DNA of 64,000 nt. Origin: Moorella thermoacetica (GTDB taxonomy: Bacteria > Bacillota > DSM-521 > Neomoorellales > Neomoorellaceae). Within the stretch, counting starts at the first letter, position 1; every line of letters starts with the position of its first letter. The DNA is taken from assembly GCF_001267405.1 (NCBI RefSeq), contig NZ_CP012369.1, positions 1,452,001-1,516,000 on the forward strand, in the 5' to 3' direction. The position numbers and the translations under genes were made by a program. The notes beneath the pieces are model-generated. The model saw only the letters and a list, made by a program, of their open reading frames with translations. It ran no database searches and had not been told where the DNA came from. This document shows positions 54,330 through 61,757 of the stretch, piece by piece.

Positions 54330-54728
54330 TTATTCGCTTCGCAAAGCCTTGGAAACATTATTGTATATAGCTTCTGCTATCTCAATTGCTCTTTGGGCAT
54401 CTTCCCTGGTTGCTCCTGCTGCGTCTCCAGGATAACGGCCTTCAGTAACCCATCCGCTTAGCCATTCCAATCTTGTGTTATAAAATTTCTCTTGATCCTC
54501 CGGTGGTAATAACCCCACCAGGTAATCAAGGTCATGTTTATAAGCGAACCTTATCCCAAGGCGGATTAAGAGGGCTTTCAAACTTTTTTCGGCACATTGC
54601 TGTGATAAGTAACAAGCCAGATCAAATTCCGGTTCTTTATCATAAAAAAGCATCTTCGCCACCCGCAGGTCCCTTCTCGCCCTATCCTGCCATTTCAAGG
54701 CTTCTTGTTCCCTCTCCCTACTGTTCAT
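54330..54728 (-). CDS. HEPN-domain protein, second pair
   Basis: A 132-residue HEPN protein. WQDRARRDLRVAKMLFYD and ACYLSQQCAEKSLKALLIRLG are typical. It overlaps the MNT gene by 11 bp. Here MNT precedes HEPN, as in the first pair. Start at 54728 (MNSREREQEALKWQ). Not closely similar to the first pair's HEPN, so it is a separate type. Confidence 0.83.
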   Translation of the reverse strand: MNSREREQEALKWQDRARRDLRVAKMLFYDKEPEFDLACYLSQQCAEKSLKALLIRLGIRFAYKHDLDYLVGLLPPEDQEKFYNTRLEWLSGWVTEGRYPGDAAGATREDAQRAIEIAEAIYNNVSKALRSE

Positions 54729-55032
54729 AAAGAACCTTCCCTTCTTCAAGGGCAGGATGGTAAACGGTCCACCAGGCATCTTTATACTTGTTTATGTCCT
54801 CCGGGCTAGCAATTACAATATCTTTAGGAACCTTAAACTCCCGTAGTTCCTTCCTGATGGCTGCCTGTATCTCCCGCTTTTGTTCCCGCGTGCAGTCCAT
54901 GATAACTAGGATGTCAACATCGCTATCCGGCCCAGCTTCACCCCTCGCCCAGGAGCCAAAAACTATTATTTTTTCGGGATTAAACTTTTCCTGTATACGT
55001 TTGACCATAGAATAAACTATTTTGTTATTCAT
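54718..55032 (-). CDS. Minimal nucleotidyltransferase, second pair
   Basis: A 104-residue MNT with the signature IIVFGSWARGEAGPDSDVDILVI and a C-terminal KDAWWTVYHPALEEGKVLY. It should regulate the adjacent HEPN protein by nucleotide transfer. The ATG at 55032 is preceded by a GGGAGGGAC ribosome site. Confidence 0.85.
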   Translation of the reverse strand: MNNKIVYSMVKRIQEKFNPEKIIVFGSWARGEAGPDSDVDILVIMDCTREQKREIQAAIRKELREFKVPKDIVIASPEDINKYKDAWWTVYHPALEEGKVLYEQ

Positions 55033-55435
55033 GAATGGTCCCTCCCGGGCCAGGAGTATTGAAGGTGTGCCATTTTATCACCTTCCTGCCACCATTTTAC
55101 CCCAGGATTGCCAATTTATCAATATGGCTAACCACTCACCACCCTGATCTCATATCCCTTCACCCTTTGCCACCCCTCCTTCCGTTAGGCCTTCAGCCCC
55201 GGCCTCCCGGCCTTAGCTGCCAAACTTGCCGCCCGGCCGTGAGGCAAGGGCGGCCCGCAGGGTCGGGCCGAGGAATAAATGGAGGGGACCCGCCCGGAAG
55301 GCAGGGCGGAGGCCGTTTATGCCGCAGGCCGTACCCTTGCCGGACCGGCCAGGGCGTCGGTATAATCTGAGGCCGGCAGGAAGGCCGTTTTTATTACTCT
55401 TTTTTGCTTTATTTCAATGAAGCCGCAACCATAAT
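55033..55435. other. GC-rich non-coding stretch with many hairpins
   Basis: Between the MNT gene and the truncated gene lie ~400 bp. From 55180 to 55380 it is very GC-rich with nested inverted repeats, e.g. GCCGCC...GGCGGC near 55228-55256 and CGCCC...GGGCG near 55291-55308. ORFs here look like composition artefacts. It may be a structured RNA or a remnant of a transfer origin. No match could be assigned. Confidence 0.4.
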
Positions 55436-55460
55436 AAAAGGGCCGGATTTCCCCGGCCCT
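55432..55460 (-). terminator. Terminator after the truncated gene
   Basis: On the minus strand GGGCCGG-GGAAAT-CCGGCCC (55440-55459) is followed by TTTTATTAT. It ends transcription of the gene truncated by the IS110 fragment. Confidence 0.8.
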
Positions 55461-55495
55461 CTCTCTCAATGCCCCGCATTGTTTTTCTTCCGGTC

Positions 55496-55785
55496 TCACT
55501 TTTTCTGCCCCTGCTCCGGATCCGCCTGGCTGGTATCGGAGGAAGGCTGGCCGCCAGGCAAGGCGCTGACCTGTACCTGCTGCACCTGCTCCCCCGGCCG
55601 TGCTTCCCGGTGCAGGGCAAGAGCCTGGCCGTCTTTCACCAGGGCGTTAATGGTATCGCCGGCTTTAAAATATTTCGTGAGGTCTGCTTTTTGTCCCGGC
55701 TTGTCCACAAAATTCATCCCCACCTGGATAGAGGTATACTCGTTGGTGGCCAGGGTTATGGTCTGGCCGATATCCCCGCCGCGCA
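55496..55785 (-). pseudogene. C-terminal fragment of a secreted/stalk-like protein cut by the IS110 fragment
   Basis: The open frame runs from the junction at 55785 (LRGGDIGQTITLATNEYTS) through NFVDKPGQKADLTKYF to a Gln/Ser/Asp-rich C-terminus ending PEQGQKK at 55496. It has a terminator but no start. The junction with the IS110 transposase fragment is at about 55785. The N-terminal part is missing, perhaps by deletion. Confidence 0.6.
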
Positions 55786-56064
55786 GGCCTTACCTGGACC
55801 CGTTACCAGTCGGGCGATTTCGATGCCGAAGAACGTCGTTTAACTAAAAGCGGCAACCGCTACCTGCGCTATTACCTAGTCCAAGCTGCCAATTCGTTGC
55901 GGGTGCACAACGAAGAGTATAAGGCCTATTACCAGACTAAATATCGCGAGGTTACTAAGCACCAGCATAAACGAGCGCTGGTCTTGACTGCCCGTAAACT
56001 AGTAAGACTGGTCTTTGCGCTGATGAGTAAAGGCCAAATCTATAAGGGGATGGTGATGGGTTAA
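55786..56064 (+). pseudogene. IS110-family transposase, C-terminal 92 residues
   Basis: The frame reads GLTWTRYQSGDFDAEERRL, then KSGNRYLRYYLVQAANSLR, HQHKRALVLTARKLVRLVFAL and a final KGMVMG stop at 56062-56064. This is the transposase IS116/IS110/IS902 C-terminal domain. It lacks the N-terminal RuvC-like half and any start codon. The 3' non-coding end of the IS should lie just beyond, at 56065-56290. It sits on the plus strand against the island genes. Confidence 0.85.
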
Positions 56065-56195
56065 TCTTGTAACTGCAATTAACCTCTTTTTTTCAGTTAT
56101 TTCCTTATAGCTGGCTATGGAGCCGGATTGCATGAACAACCAAAAACTTTTGTGGATTGAAGTATAATCCCCCACCAACCGGCGTTCATCTACCA

Positions 56196-56225
56196 CCCTT
56201 GAAGCTGTTGCAGCAGCTTCAAGGG
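56196..56225. other. 12-bp stem hairpin downstream of the IS110 fragment
   Basis: CCCTTGAAGCTG...CAGCTTCAAGGG is a perfect 12-bp stem. On the plus strand TTTTC follows, a weak terminator. On the minus strand it lies ~70 nt after the kinase stop. It may mark the end of the IS or end the signalling operon. Confidence 0.5.
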
Positions 56226-56294
56226 TTTTCAATTACTTCCGCAGCATGGTGATAGCCACCATGAGGGTCAGAAGAGACAGCAGAGTTCCGATGA

Positions 56295-57128
56295 TCAGTT
56301 TCCATACTCCATAGGAATTTTTGGCAATCTGACCGTAAATACTGTCATTATATCATCATCACGTGAATCAAAGGAAATAGTTCCACCGCATTCCCTCACC
56401 AGATTTTTAACAATAAATAAACCCATCCCCGATCCTTCCTGTCCCTTGGTTGTAAATCCCGGTTCAAAAATCCTTTCTCGGATCTCAGGTGCAATAGTAC
56501 CCGGGTTTGTTATTTCAAAAATAAACCACTCATCTTCCTGATCGATTCTCATCTTAATCCATTTATCTTTATAGAAGCTCGTCTCGTAAATAGCATTATC
56601 AAGCAAATTGCCAAGAATACTTACCAGCTTATCTGGAGAGATAGACAACTCGGCCAAAGAAGTATTCACATCTAACGACGCCTGCAAATAACTCAGACTT
56701 GCCAGCTTGCTGCTAATAAGGGCGGCAACTTCCGGCCTTTTTAAGGAAACAAGTTTTTCAATTTGAATTAGATCTTTTGATAGACTTTTAATATAATCGG
56801 CAGCATCATTATCCATCTTCAATTGAATAAGTCCCAGGATTACCTGTAAATGGTTCACAAAATCATGATGTTTAGACCTCAAGGTGGTAATTAATTTTTC
56901 GGCTTCCTCTAACCTTACCATTACTTTCTCGGCTTCACTTTCCCTTTCAACCAGTCTAAGCATCTCCCGGACCACCCATAAACTTGAAATCATCACAGCA
57001 ATAATAGCAAACAAAACAATAGTAACGGGTATTCTGAAGCTCGTAAAAACATAATTGTAAGCCAATAAGAGGAACAAAAAAAGCTGTAACAAAAGAAGGT
57101 TTACAAAAAGCAACCATCTTTTTTCCAT
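56295..57128 (-). CDS. SpoOB/GHKL-type sensor histidine kinase (AgrC-like)
   Basis: A 277-residue kinase. Two membrane helices (about 7-27 and 35-52), a coiled coil, then a phospho-acceptor helix KHHDFVNHLQVILGLIQLK (His near 90-91) of SpoOB_a type and a GHKL ATP-binding domain with ILGNLLDNAIYE, GMGLFIVKNLV. In agr systems this protein senses the autoinducer through its membrane part, but here the membrane part is small and a separate membrane protein precedes it. No response regulator is adjacent. Nearly AT-rich relative to neighbours. Confidence 0.85.
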   Translation of the reverse strand: MEKRWLLFVNLLLLQLFLFLLLAYNYVFTSFRIPVTIVLFAIIAVMISSLWVVREMLRLVERESEAEKVMVRLEEAEKLITTLRSKHHDFVNHLQVILGLIQLKMDNDAADYIKSLSKDLIQIEKLVSLKRPEVAALISSKLASLSYLQASLDVNTSLAELSISPDKLVSILGNLLDNAIYETSFYKDKWIKMRIDQEDEWFIFEITNPGTIAPEIRERIFEPGFTTKGQEGSGMGLFIVKNLVRECGGTISFDSRDDDIMTVFTVRLPKIPMEYGN

Positions 57129-57137
57129 GAATAATCC

Positions 57138-57626
57138 CTACTTATGTATCTCCTGCGATCTAGTTAAGGTAAACCCAAACACTTTATTAATAATCAACAT
57201 TAATGCCAAAAACACAATTTCTGTATATCCCATTAATACGTGCAACCAGGGGTTACTCAAAACATTGGTAACATCCAATTGAAAATACTGTATTATGACT
57301 ATAGACATACCCCCACCTAGCATGACTAAGCTGAAGCTCACTAATGCAGCTCCCAATGCAGTGCCCCAATTTACCTTGCCTATCATTTTAATTAAGAAAG
57401 ATAAAATTACCGTTAAGATAAGGGAATGACTACCAAGAGGAATATGGTAATATTGGTATACTCCCCGAATTATCCATATGGAAGCCCCATAAGTTATACT
57501 AATAGCTGCAAGAATCTTTACATTAGTTTTATAACCAAATAATCGCAAGCCTGTCATGGTCATTAGAAATCCCTCTACAATATATAGAAAAAAAACAGGA
57601 CGCGAAGGTCCTCCAAAACAGCCCAT
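57138..57626 (-). CDS. Polytopic membrane protein, possible split sensor part of AgrC
   Basis: A 162-residue protein with about five hydrophobic helices (residues ~10-28, 34-52, 63-83, 90-110, 125-148). No enzymatic motif. It lies between agrD and the kinase, 9 bp upstream of the latter, so one transcript is likely. AgrC normally has five to seven helices fused to the kinase. This may supply the missing part. A start at 57563 (MTMTGLRLFG) with GAGGG upstream is an alternative. Confidence 0.65.
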   Translation of the reverse strand: MGCFGGPSRPVFFLYIVEGFLMTMTGLRLFGYKTNVKILAAISITYGASIWIIRGVYQYYHIPLGSHSLILTVILSFLIKMIGKVNWGTALGAALVSFSLVMLGGGMSIVIIQYFQLDVTNVLSNPWLHVLMGYTEIVFLALMLIINKVFGFTLTRSQEIHK

Positions 57627-57645
57627 CCTCTCTATTTTTAAATTT

Positions 57646-57768
57646 CTATTTCAATAACTTGGCAGGGACTTCGGGCTGGTAGCCCCAGGGTCCAGAGGCT
57701 GCAGCAACATTAGCAAAGGCAAAGATGGTAAACAACGTGGCTACCATAATAATCATAATGCGTTTCAT
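57646..57768 (-). CDS. agrD: AgrD-like cyclic lactone autoinducer precursor (40 aa)
   Basis: A 40-residue peptide starting at 57768 with AGGAGGGG in the agrB end. The N-terminal hydrophobic helix is MKRIMIIMVATLFTIFAF; the middle holds SGPWGY; the C-terminus is QPEVPAKLLK, the conserved AgrD leader sequence (acidic, Pro-rich). The ring residue that is Cys in most AgrDs is Ser25 here, so a lactone rather than thiolactone ring is predicted. Two bases separate it from agrB. Function by analogy. Confidence 0.8.
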   Translation of the reverse strand: MKRIMIIMVATLFTIFAFANVAAASGPWGYQPEVPAKLLK

Positions 57769-57770
57769 TA

Positions 57771-58400
57771 CTATCCCCTCCTTTCCATAGAAAATTTAAA
57801 CAAACTGTCCATACCTCCTACTATCTTAAAACCGATGGGTGTAAGGGTAAATAGCTGCCATGCCATACCAAAACAGCTTGCTAGAACCGTCTTGGTTTCG
57901 AAAAATTCACCTGGTGAACTTAATCCCCAAAAACTTATGCCACTCCAAAGACTTAACAAAGAAAAGGAAATGGCTCTCAAGTATTTTCTTTGCACTTGCG
58001 AGGAAACCGGCTTTCCAGGGGTTTCTGCAGGAACATATCGGTATATGACGTATATACCAATAATAGCTATAATAATCGGGAGATAAATCAGCGACTGAAC
58101 ATATGGAAATAAATTTGATATAAATCCAAGGGTTAAAAAAACGCCCACTCCAATTAAATTACATCTTAATGGAGAAGAAGCATGGGCACCGCCAGAAAAA
58201 ATCCTGAATATAGAAGCAGTAATAGCTGCTGCTAAGGCATATGGGAGTATACCCAACAATGAAGCGAGAATTATTAAGGCGACATAACCGGAAGCGCTTG
58301 TAAAAAATAAGCGCATTCCAAACAAAATTACCTCAGCATCTCGTCCGGACTCATTGGCTAAATAAAATGCCACTCTGTCCAAAAACTTACTGTTACTCAT
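57771..58400 (-). CDS. agrB: Accessory gene regulator B (AgrB) peptidase
   Basis: A 209-residue membrane cysteine peptidase that cuts the AgrD precursor and helps form the ring. The catalytic pair is in GGAHASSPLRC (His73 and Cys80). Several hydrophobic helices, about 5-6, follow. It begins with MSNSKFLDRVAFYLANES, typical of the family. First gene of the operon with agrD, the membrane protein and the kinase. Confidence 0.88.
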   Translation of the reverse strand: MSNSKFLDRVAFYLANESGRDAEVILFGMRLFFTSASGYVALIILASLLGILPYALAAAITASIFRIFSGGAHASSPLRCNLIGVGVFLTLGFISNLFPYVQSLIYLPIIIAIIGIYVIYRYVPAETPGKPVSSQVQRKYLRAISFSLLSLWSGISFWGLSSPGEFFETKTVLASCFGMAWQLFTLTPIGFKIVGGMDSLFKFSMERRG

Positions 58401-58528
58401 AATAAGAATTATTTCGACGTAATTTACCTAATTCCTGCCTTTTTCTTTAAAAACTTTCATAACAAACGCCGCCTGGCCGTCTCTATGGTCGCCCCCTGCA
58501 AAAATAAAAAATCCGGCGTAAAGCGGAT

Positions 58529-58565
58529 TAAAAAAGAAAAACCCGTCCGGCTTGCAAGAACGGGT
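58529..58565 (-). terminator. Terminator after the coiled-coil gene
   Basis: On the minus strand ACCCGT...ACGGGT (58541-58565) is followed by TTTTTCTTTTTT. A second small stem, AATCCG...CGGATT, follows at 58511-58530. Confidence 0.75.
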
Positions 58566-59060
58566 TCACTTCGGAGCCGTATAATATATTGCTACAACAA
58601 TACCTGCTGCGCCAACCAGCACCGCAAAAAATGTTCCTATCGCCGCCCAGATGACGTTATTTAACTTCCCGTCAATATGCCTTATATCATCCTTCAATTC
58701 CTGCCGTAGAGTATCTATTTCTTGCTTTATCTCTTGCCGCACGCCATTTATTTCCTGCTTCATCTCCTGGCGCAGGCTATTATTTTCCTGCTTCATCTCT
58801 TGCCGCAGGCCGTTAACCTCCTGCTTCATCTCCTGGTGCAGGCCGTTAACCTCTTGCTTAATCTCCTGGCGCAGATCCTCTTTTACTTCCATCATTTGCT
58901 GCTGGAGATCGCTTATCTGCTTTTGGAGATCGCTTTTGATGCTCCCTATCCTGTCCAGGAGAAGGTAAAAACCGAAGTCCACGGTTTTTTCTTCCCCCGC
59001 GGAAACCTCTTTCCTGCCTTTTTCAATTTCCTTTATGATATCTTCCGGCACGACCGCCAC
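58566..59060 (-). CDS. Coiled-coil protein with 11-residue repeats and a C-terminal membrane helix
   Basis: A 164-residue protein. Residues ~63-128 are six near-perfect 11-residue repeats of the form LRQEMKQEVNG, encoded by 33-bp tandem DNA repeats (58677-58874). The N-terminus is acidic, and a membrane helix (about 137-160) is near the C-terminus. Hendecad repeats form right-handed or straight coiled coils. Cellular role unknown. It may anchor something at the membrane. Confidence 0.72.
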   Translation of the reverse strand: MAVVPEDIIKEIEKGRKEVSAGEEKTVDFGFYLLLDRIGSIKSDLQKQISDLQQQMMEVKEDLRQEIKQEVNGLHQEMKQEVNGLRQEMKQENNSLRQEMKQEINGVRQEIKQEIDTLRQELKDDIRHIDGKLNNVIWAAIGTFFAVLVGAAGIVVAIYYTAPK

Positions 59061-59123
59061 CCCTCTTTCCCCTCCCTTGCCAATATTTTACCGCAATCAT
59101 AAAAAACCGTCCAGTTAAAAAAT

Positions 59124-59148
59124 ATAGCGCGGCCAAGACCGCGCCAAC
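59124..59148 (-). terminator. Terminator after sigK
   Basis: On the minus strand GCGCGG...CCGCGC (59127-59144) is followed by TATATTTTTT. Well placed for sigK. Confidence 0.75.
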
Positions 59149-59187
59149 AGGCAAACCTATTGGGAAACTATTTGGTTTTTGCAGGTA

Positions 59188-59868
59188 TTAGGAAGTTGTA
59201 TGTATATGAGCAGGCTTCTCGATGCGGGAAACATAGGAACGGGAAATGCCCATCTTCCTGGCTATATCCCTCTGGGTGCGGCGTAAACCATGCCATAGCC
59301 CGTAACGCATCTCCAGAACCTTTCTCTCCCTAGGGGTGAGGGTGCTTATCTTTTGCCGCACTCTTTGCTGTTCGTAAGAAGATTCTACCATTTCGGCTAC
59401 GTCCTGTTCCGAGCCTAGAATGTCGATGAGGGCGATCTCATTGCCTTCGCGGTCAACGCCAATTGGGTCATAGAGGGAAATTTCTCCCCGTGTCTTTTTA
59501 AGGGTCCTTAAATGCATGAGGATCTCATTCTCTATGCAACGGGCTGCATAGGTGGCCAGTTTGGTGCCTTTAGCCTTATTATAAGTGTTAATAGCTTTTA
59601 TAAGCCCAACGGTGCCTATGGATATCAGATCTTCGGTATCCTCACCGGTGTTCTCAAATTTTTTGGTTATGTGGGCCACCAGGCGCAGGTTATGTTCAAT
59701 TAGAATATTACGGGCCTTTTGATCGCCCTGCAGCCAGAGTTCCAGGTATTTTTGCTCTTCTTCTTCAGACAGGGGCTGGGGAAAGGCATTATTGCTGATA
59801 TACGACAGTAGTAAACTAATGCCCTTTAAAACAGAAAGGGCAACCAGAGCAACAAAACCTGCTTCCAT
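59188..59868 (-). CDS. sigK: RNA polymerase sporulation sigma factor, sigma-K type
   Basis: A 226-residue sigma-70 family factor with a hydrophobic pro-sequence at the N-terminus (residues ~1-25, [17 protein letters not shown]), as expected for pro-sigma-K, removed by SpoIVFB. Region 2 is [21 protein letters not shown] with [14 protein letters not shown]; region 4 has [15 protein letters not shown] and [10 protein letters not shown]. The gene is contiguous, so no skin-type element interrupts it. It could also be sigma-E like, but the pro-sequence fits K. C-terminal tail PAHIHTTS is unusual. Confidence 0.85.
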   Translation of the reverse strand: MEAGFVALVALSVLKGISLLLSYISNNAFPQPLSEEEEQKYLELWLQGDQKARNILIEHNLRLVAHITKKFENTGEDTEDLISIGTVGLIKAINTYNKAKGTKLATYAARCIENEILMHLRTLKKTRGEISLYDPIGVDREGNEIALIDILGSEQDVAEMVESSYEQQRVRQKISTLTPRERKVLEMRYGLWHGLRRTQRDIARKMGISRSYVSRIEKPAHIHTTS

Positions 59869-60040
59869 ATTGTATACCCCCCGGGAAGGATGGCTTTACC
59901 CTTTATATATATGGAAGCTAGGTACAATTGGTGCTTGTCCAGGTTCCGCCTTAGCCCCTCCATTTATTTATAAAATCTGGAACATCTGCCTGTTAGGCAG
60001 AATAAGTTACAGTAAATCACCACCAGATGGAGGGATCTAT

Positions 60041-60175
60041 ATGGCTGAGGAAAAGAACCTTTTCGCTGCTAGAAAGGGGAGCCAGGAAAGCGGTCTGGGA
60101 TTTACGTTCCCTGGCGGGAGTTTTGCCTTTATTCTATTCTTGATTCTTATTCTCCTTTTCTTTGGTGACAATTAG
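60041..60175 (+). CDS. YjcZ-family sporulation protein, 44 residues
   Basis: Starts at ATG 60041 with GGAGGG upstream. It reads MAEEKNLFAARKGSQES, then a glycine-rich FTFPGGSFAF and the typical hydrophobic tail ILFLILILLFFGDN. Such tiny proteins are associated with spores of Bacilli and Clostridia. Function unknown. It is upstream of a second copy. Confidence 0.8.
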   Translation: MAEEKNLFAARKGSQESGLGFTFPGGSFAFILFLILILLFFGDN

Positions 60176-60277
60176 AACCGGCATCTACCTCCTGTAACCT
60201 TCCTGGGAAAAAGGCATATATTAAATACTGGGAAATGACACCTACTAAAGAAAGGTTTACCGGAAAGGGGGATTATT

Positions 60278-60364
60278 ATGGGTGGCTTTGGAGGACCTGG
60301 CTTCTTTGGCAACTGGGGCTTCATTCTCTTCTTGATCCTTATCCTGTTATTCTTTGGCAACTAA
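60278..60364 (+). CDS. YjcZ-family sporulation protein, 28 residues (first copy)
   Basis: Start at ATG 60278 after AAAGGGGG. Reads MGGFGGPGFFGNWGFILFLI and then LILLFFGN. A glycine-rich head and hydrophobic helix define the YjcZ pattern. Followed by a bidirectional terminator. Nearly identical in sequence to 63607-63693, from which it differs at a few residues. Confidence 0.85.
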   Translation: MGGFGGPGFFGNWGFILFLILILLFFGN

Positions 60365-60377
60365 TTCCATCTCCCAG

Positions 60378-60412
60378 GGGGCTACCGGTATGTTATACTG
60401 GTAGCCTTTCTA
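60378..60412. terminator. Bidirectional terminator
   Basis: GGCTACCGGTATGTTATACTG followed by GTAGCC forms a 12-bp stem with one GC mismatch (60380-60406), followed by TTTCTATTT on the plus strand. It ends the YjcZ gene and the CoxE-like gene. Confidence 0.75.
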
Positions 60413-60413
60413 T

Positions 60414-61757
60414 TTAAAGCCCCTCCCTGGCAATGGCAATTAGCTGCTTTAGATTCGAGCATTCCCTGACAGCGTGGCAGAAGGGGGCATAAAGAGCCAT
60501 GGAGCTATCCATGGTATTCCAGGAGGCTTCCGGTTGCGGGTTCAGCCATACTACCTTTCCTGCTTTACGGCAAATAGCTGCAAAACTATCGACCTCCGGT
60601 TGCCGCCAGTTATTGCGCGCGTCGCCCAGGATTAAAATTGTAGTCTCAGGGGTTAAAACCTCTCCATAGCGTTCCAGAAACAGCTTGAAGACACGCCCGA
60701 AGTCGGAGTAACCGCTAACCGAGCAGCGGGCGAAACGGGCCACTTGCTCCATGGCCCCGGCGTCCTGCGATTCCCTGATGGCGTTGGTAACTTCAGCCAG
60801 GTCATCAACAAAAACAAAGGTCCGGACCTGGCGAAAGGCATGCTGCATGGCGTAGATCAATTCCAGCATAAAGACGCTAAAGGGCGCTACCGAACCTGAA
60901 ATGTCGCCCAGGACAAAAAGGACCGGCCTCTCCCGGCGACGGTCGCGGTAGCGGAGTTGCCAGGGAACGCCGCCGTGCCGGCAGGCTTCTTTAACAGTGC
61001 GGCGCAGGTCGATCTTCCCCCGGTGAGCGGGCCGGTAACGCCAGGAATACTTATTTCCCAGATAGCGACCCAGTTTCTTTAAATACGGTCGCATAACGGC
61101 CAGATCCCCTTCAGCCAGCTCGCTCCATCCTTTTTCGGCCAGATTGTAGGTACGGAGAATAGCCAGCATGGCTTCAGGACCAAACTCTTGCACCAGGCGC
61201 AACTCCAGGTTCCGGCGAATAATCGCTGCCAATAGCTGCAACCTCTGTTGGGCCTCCCGGGCCTCCTGCCGCCCCTCGCTTTCCATAACCCTTAACCTGT
61301 GGCGGACCATATGCCAGTTTAAAGCCAACCTGGCTTCCCTTACCTTACCCTCCAGGTGGTCCAGAGCTTCGGCATTCAATTCTCCCAGCAGGTCGATGGC
61401 CTGCTCCGCCAGGTCGTTGAGGTCTTTATCAGAACCATTAAAAAGAGCTGCCATTACGTCCTGGACCGGCAACTGCCCGCCTGCGTGCCGCGTAGCCTGC
61501 CCGGAAGCCATACCCCTGTTCTTACAGGCAGGCTGTTCCGGCCAGCCATGGCTGCCGGTGAGGGAGAGCAAGGCCGCCAGGGGCTTCAAATCCTCGTATC
61601 TCTTGACCAGGGTTACCTGCAAAACCTCCGGCCAGTAAGCCCCCGGGGTGGTCTGCCAGCCCCGTACAGCATCCACCATTTCCGCCAGGGTCACCTCTAT
61701 ACCCCCGGCGCGCAATAAGGTAGCTATCTCCTGCAGGACTTCCGGAATTGTATCCAT
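60414..61757 (-). CDS. VWA-domain CoxE-like protein
   Basis: A 447-residue protein from ATG 61757, overlapping the MoxR stop by a base. The C-terminal von Willebrand A domain has a MIDAS start FVLGDISGSVAPFSVFM and later TTILILGDARNNW. The N-terminal helical region has a long repeat-like stretch. Paired with MoxR ATPase it forms a chaperone-like insertase that aids metal-cofactor or complex assembly. The client is not known here. No cox genes are next to it. Confidence 0.85.
   Translation of the reverse strand: MDTIPEVLQEIATLLRAGGIEVTLAEMVDAVRGWQTTPGAYWPEVLQVTLVKRYEDLKPLAALLSLTGSHGWPEQPACKNRGMASGQATRHAGGQLPVQDVMAALFNGSDKDLNDLAEQAIDLLGELNAEALDHLEGKVREARLALNWHMVRHRLRVMESEGRQEAREAQQRLQLLAAIIRRNLELRLVQEFGPEAMLAILRTYNLAEKGWSELAEGDLAVMRPYLKKLGRYLGNKYSWRYRPAHRGKIDLRRTVKEACRHGGVPWQLRYRDRRRERPVLFVLGDISGSVAPFSVFMLELIYAMQHAFRQVRTFVFVDDLAEVTNAIRESQDAGAMEQVARFARCSVSGYSDFGRVFKLFLERYGEVLTPETTILILGDARNNWRQPEVDSFAAICRKAGKVVWLNPQPEASWNTMDSSMALYAPFCHAVRECSNLKQLIAIAREGL

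Noticed and set aside
55035-55499. ORFs within the GC-rich region
   Set aside because: Composition-driven, Pro/Arg/Gly-rich, no ribosome sites, and unlike any known protein.
55999-56232. 77-residue minus-strand ORF opposite the IS110 fragment
   Set aside because: It is a shadow of the transposase coding frame and downstream hairpin, with no family character.
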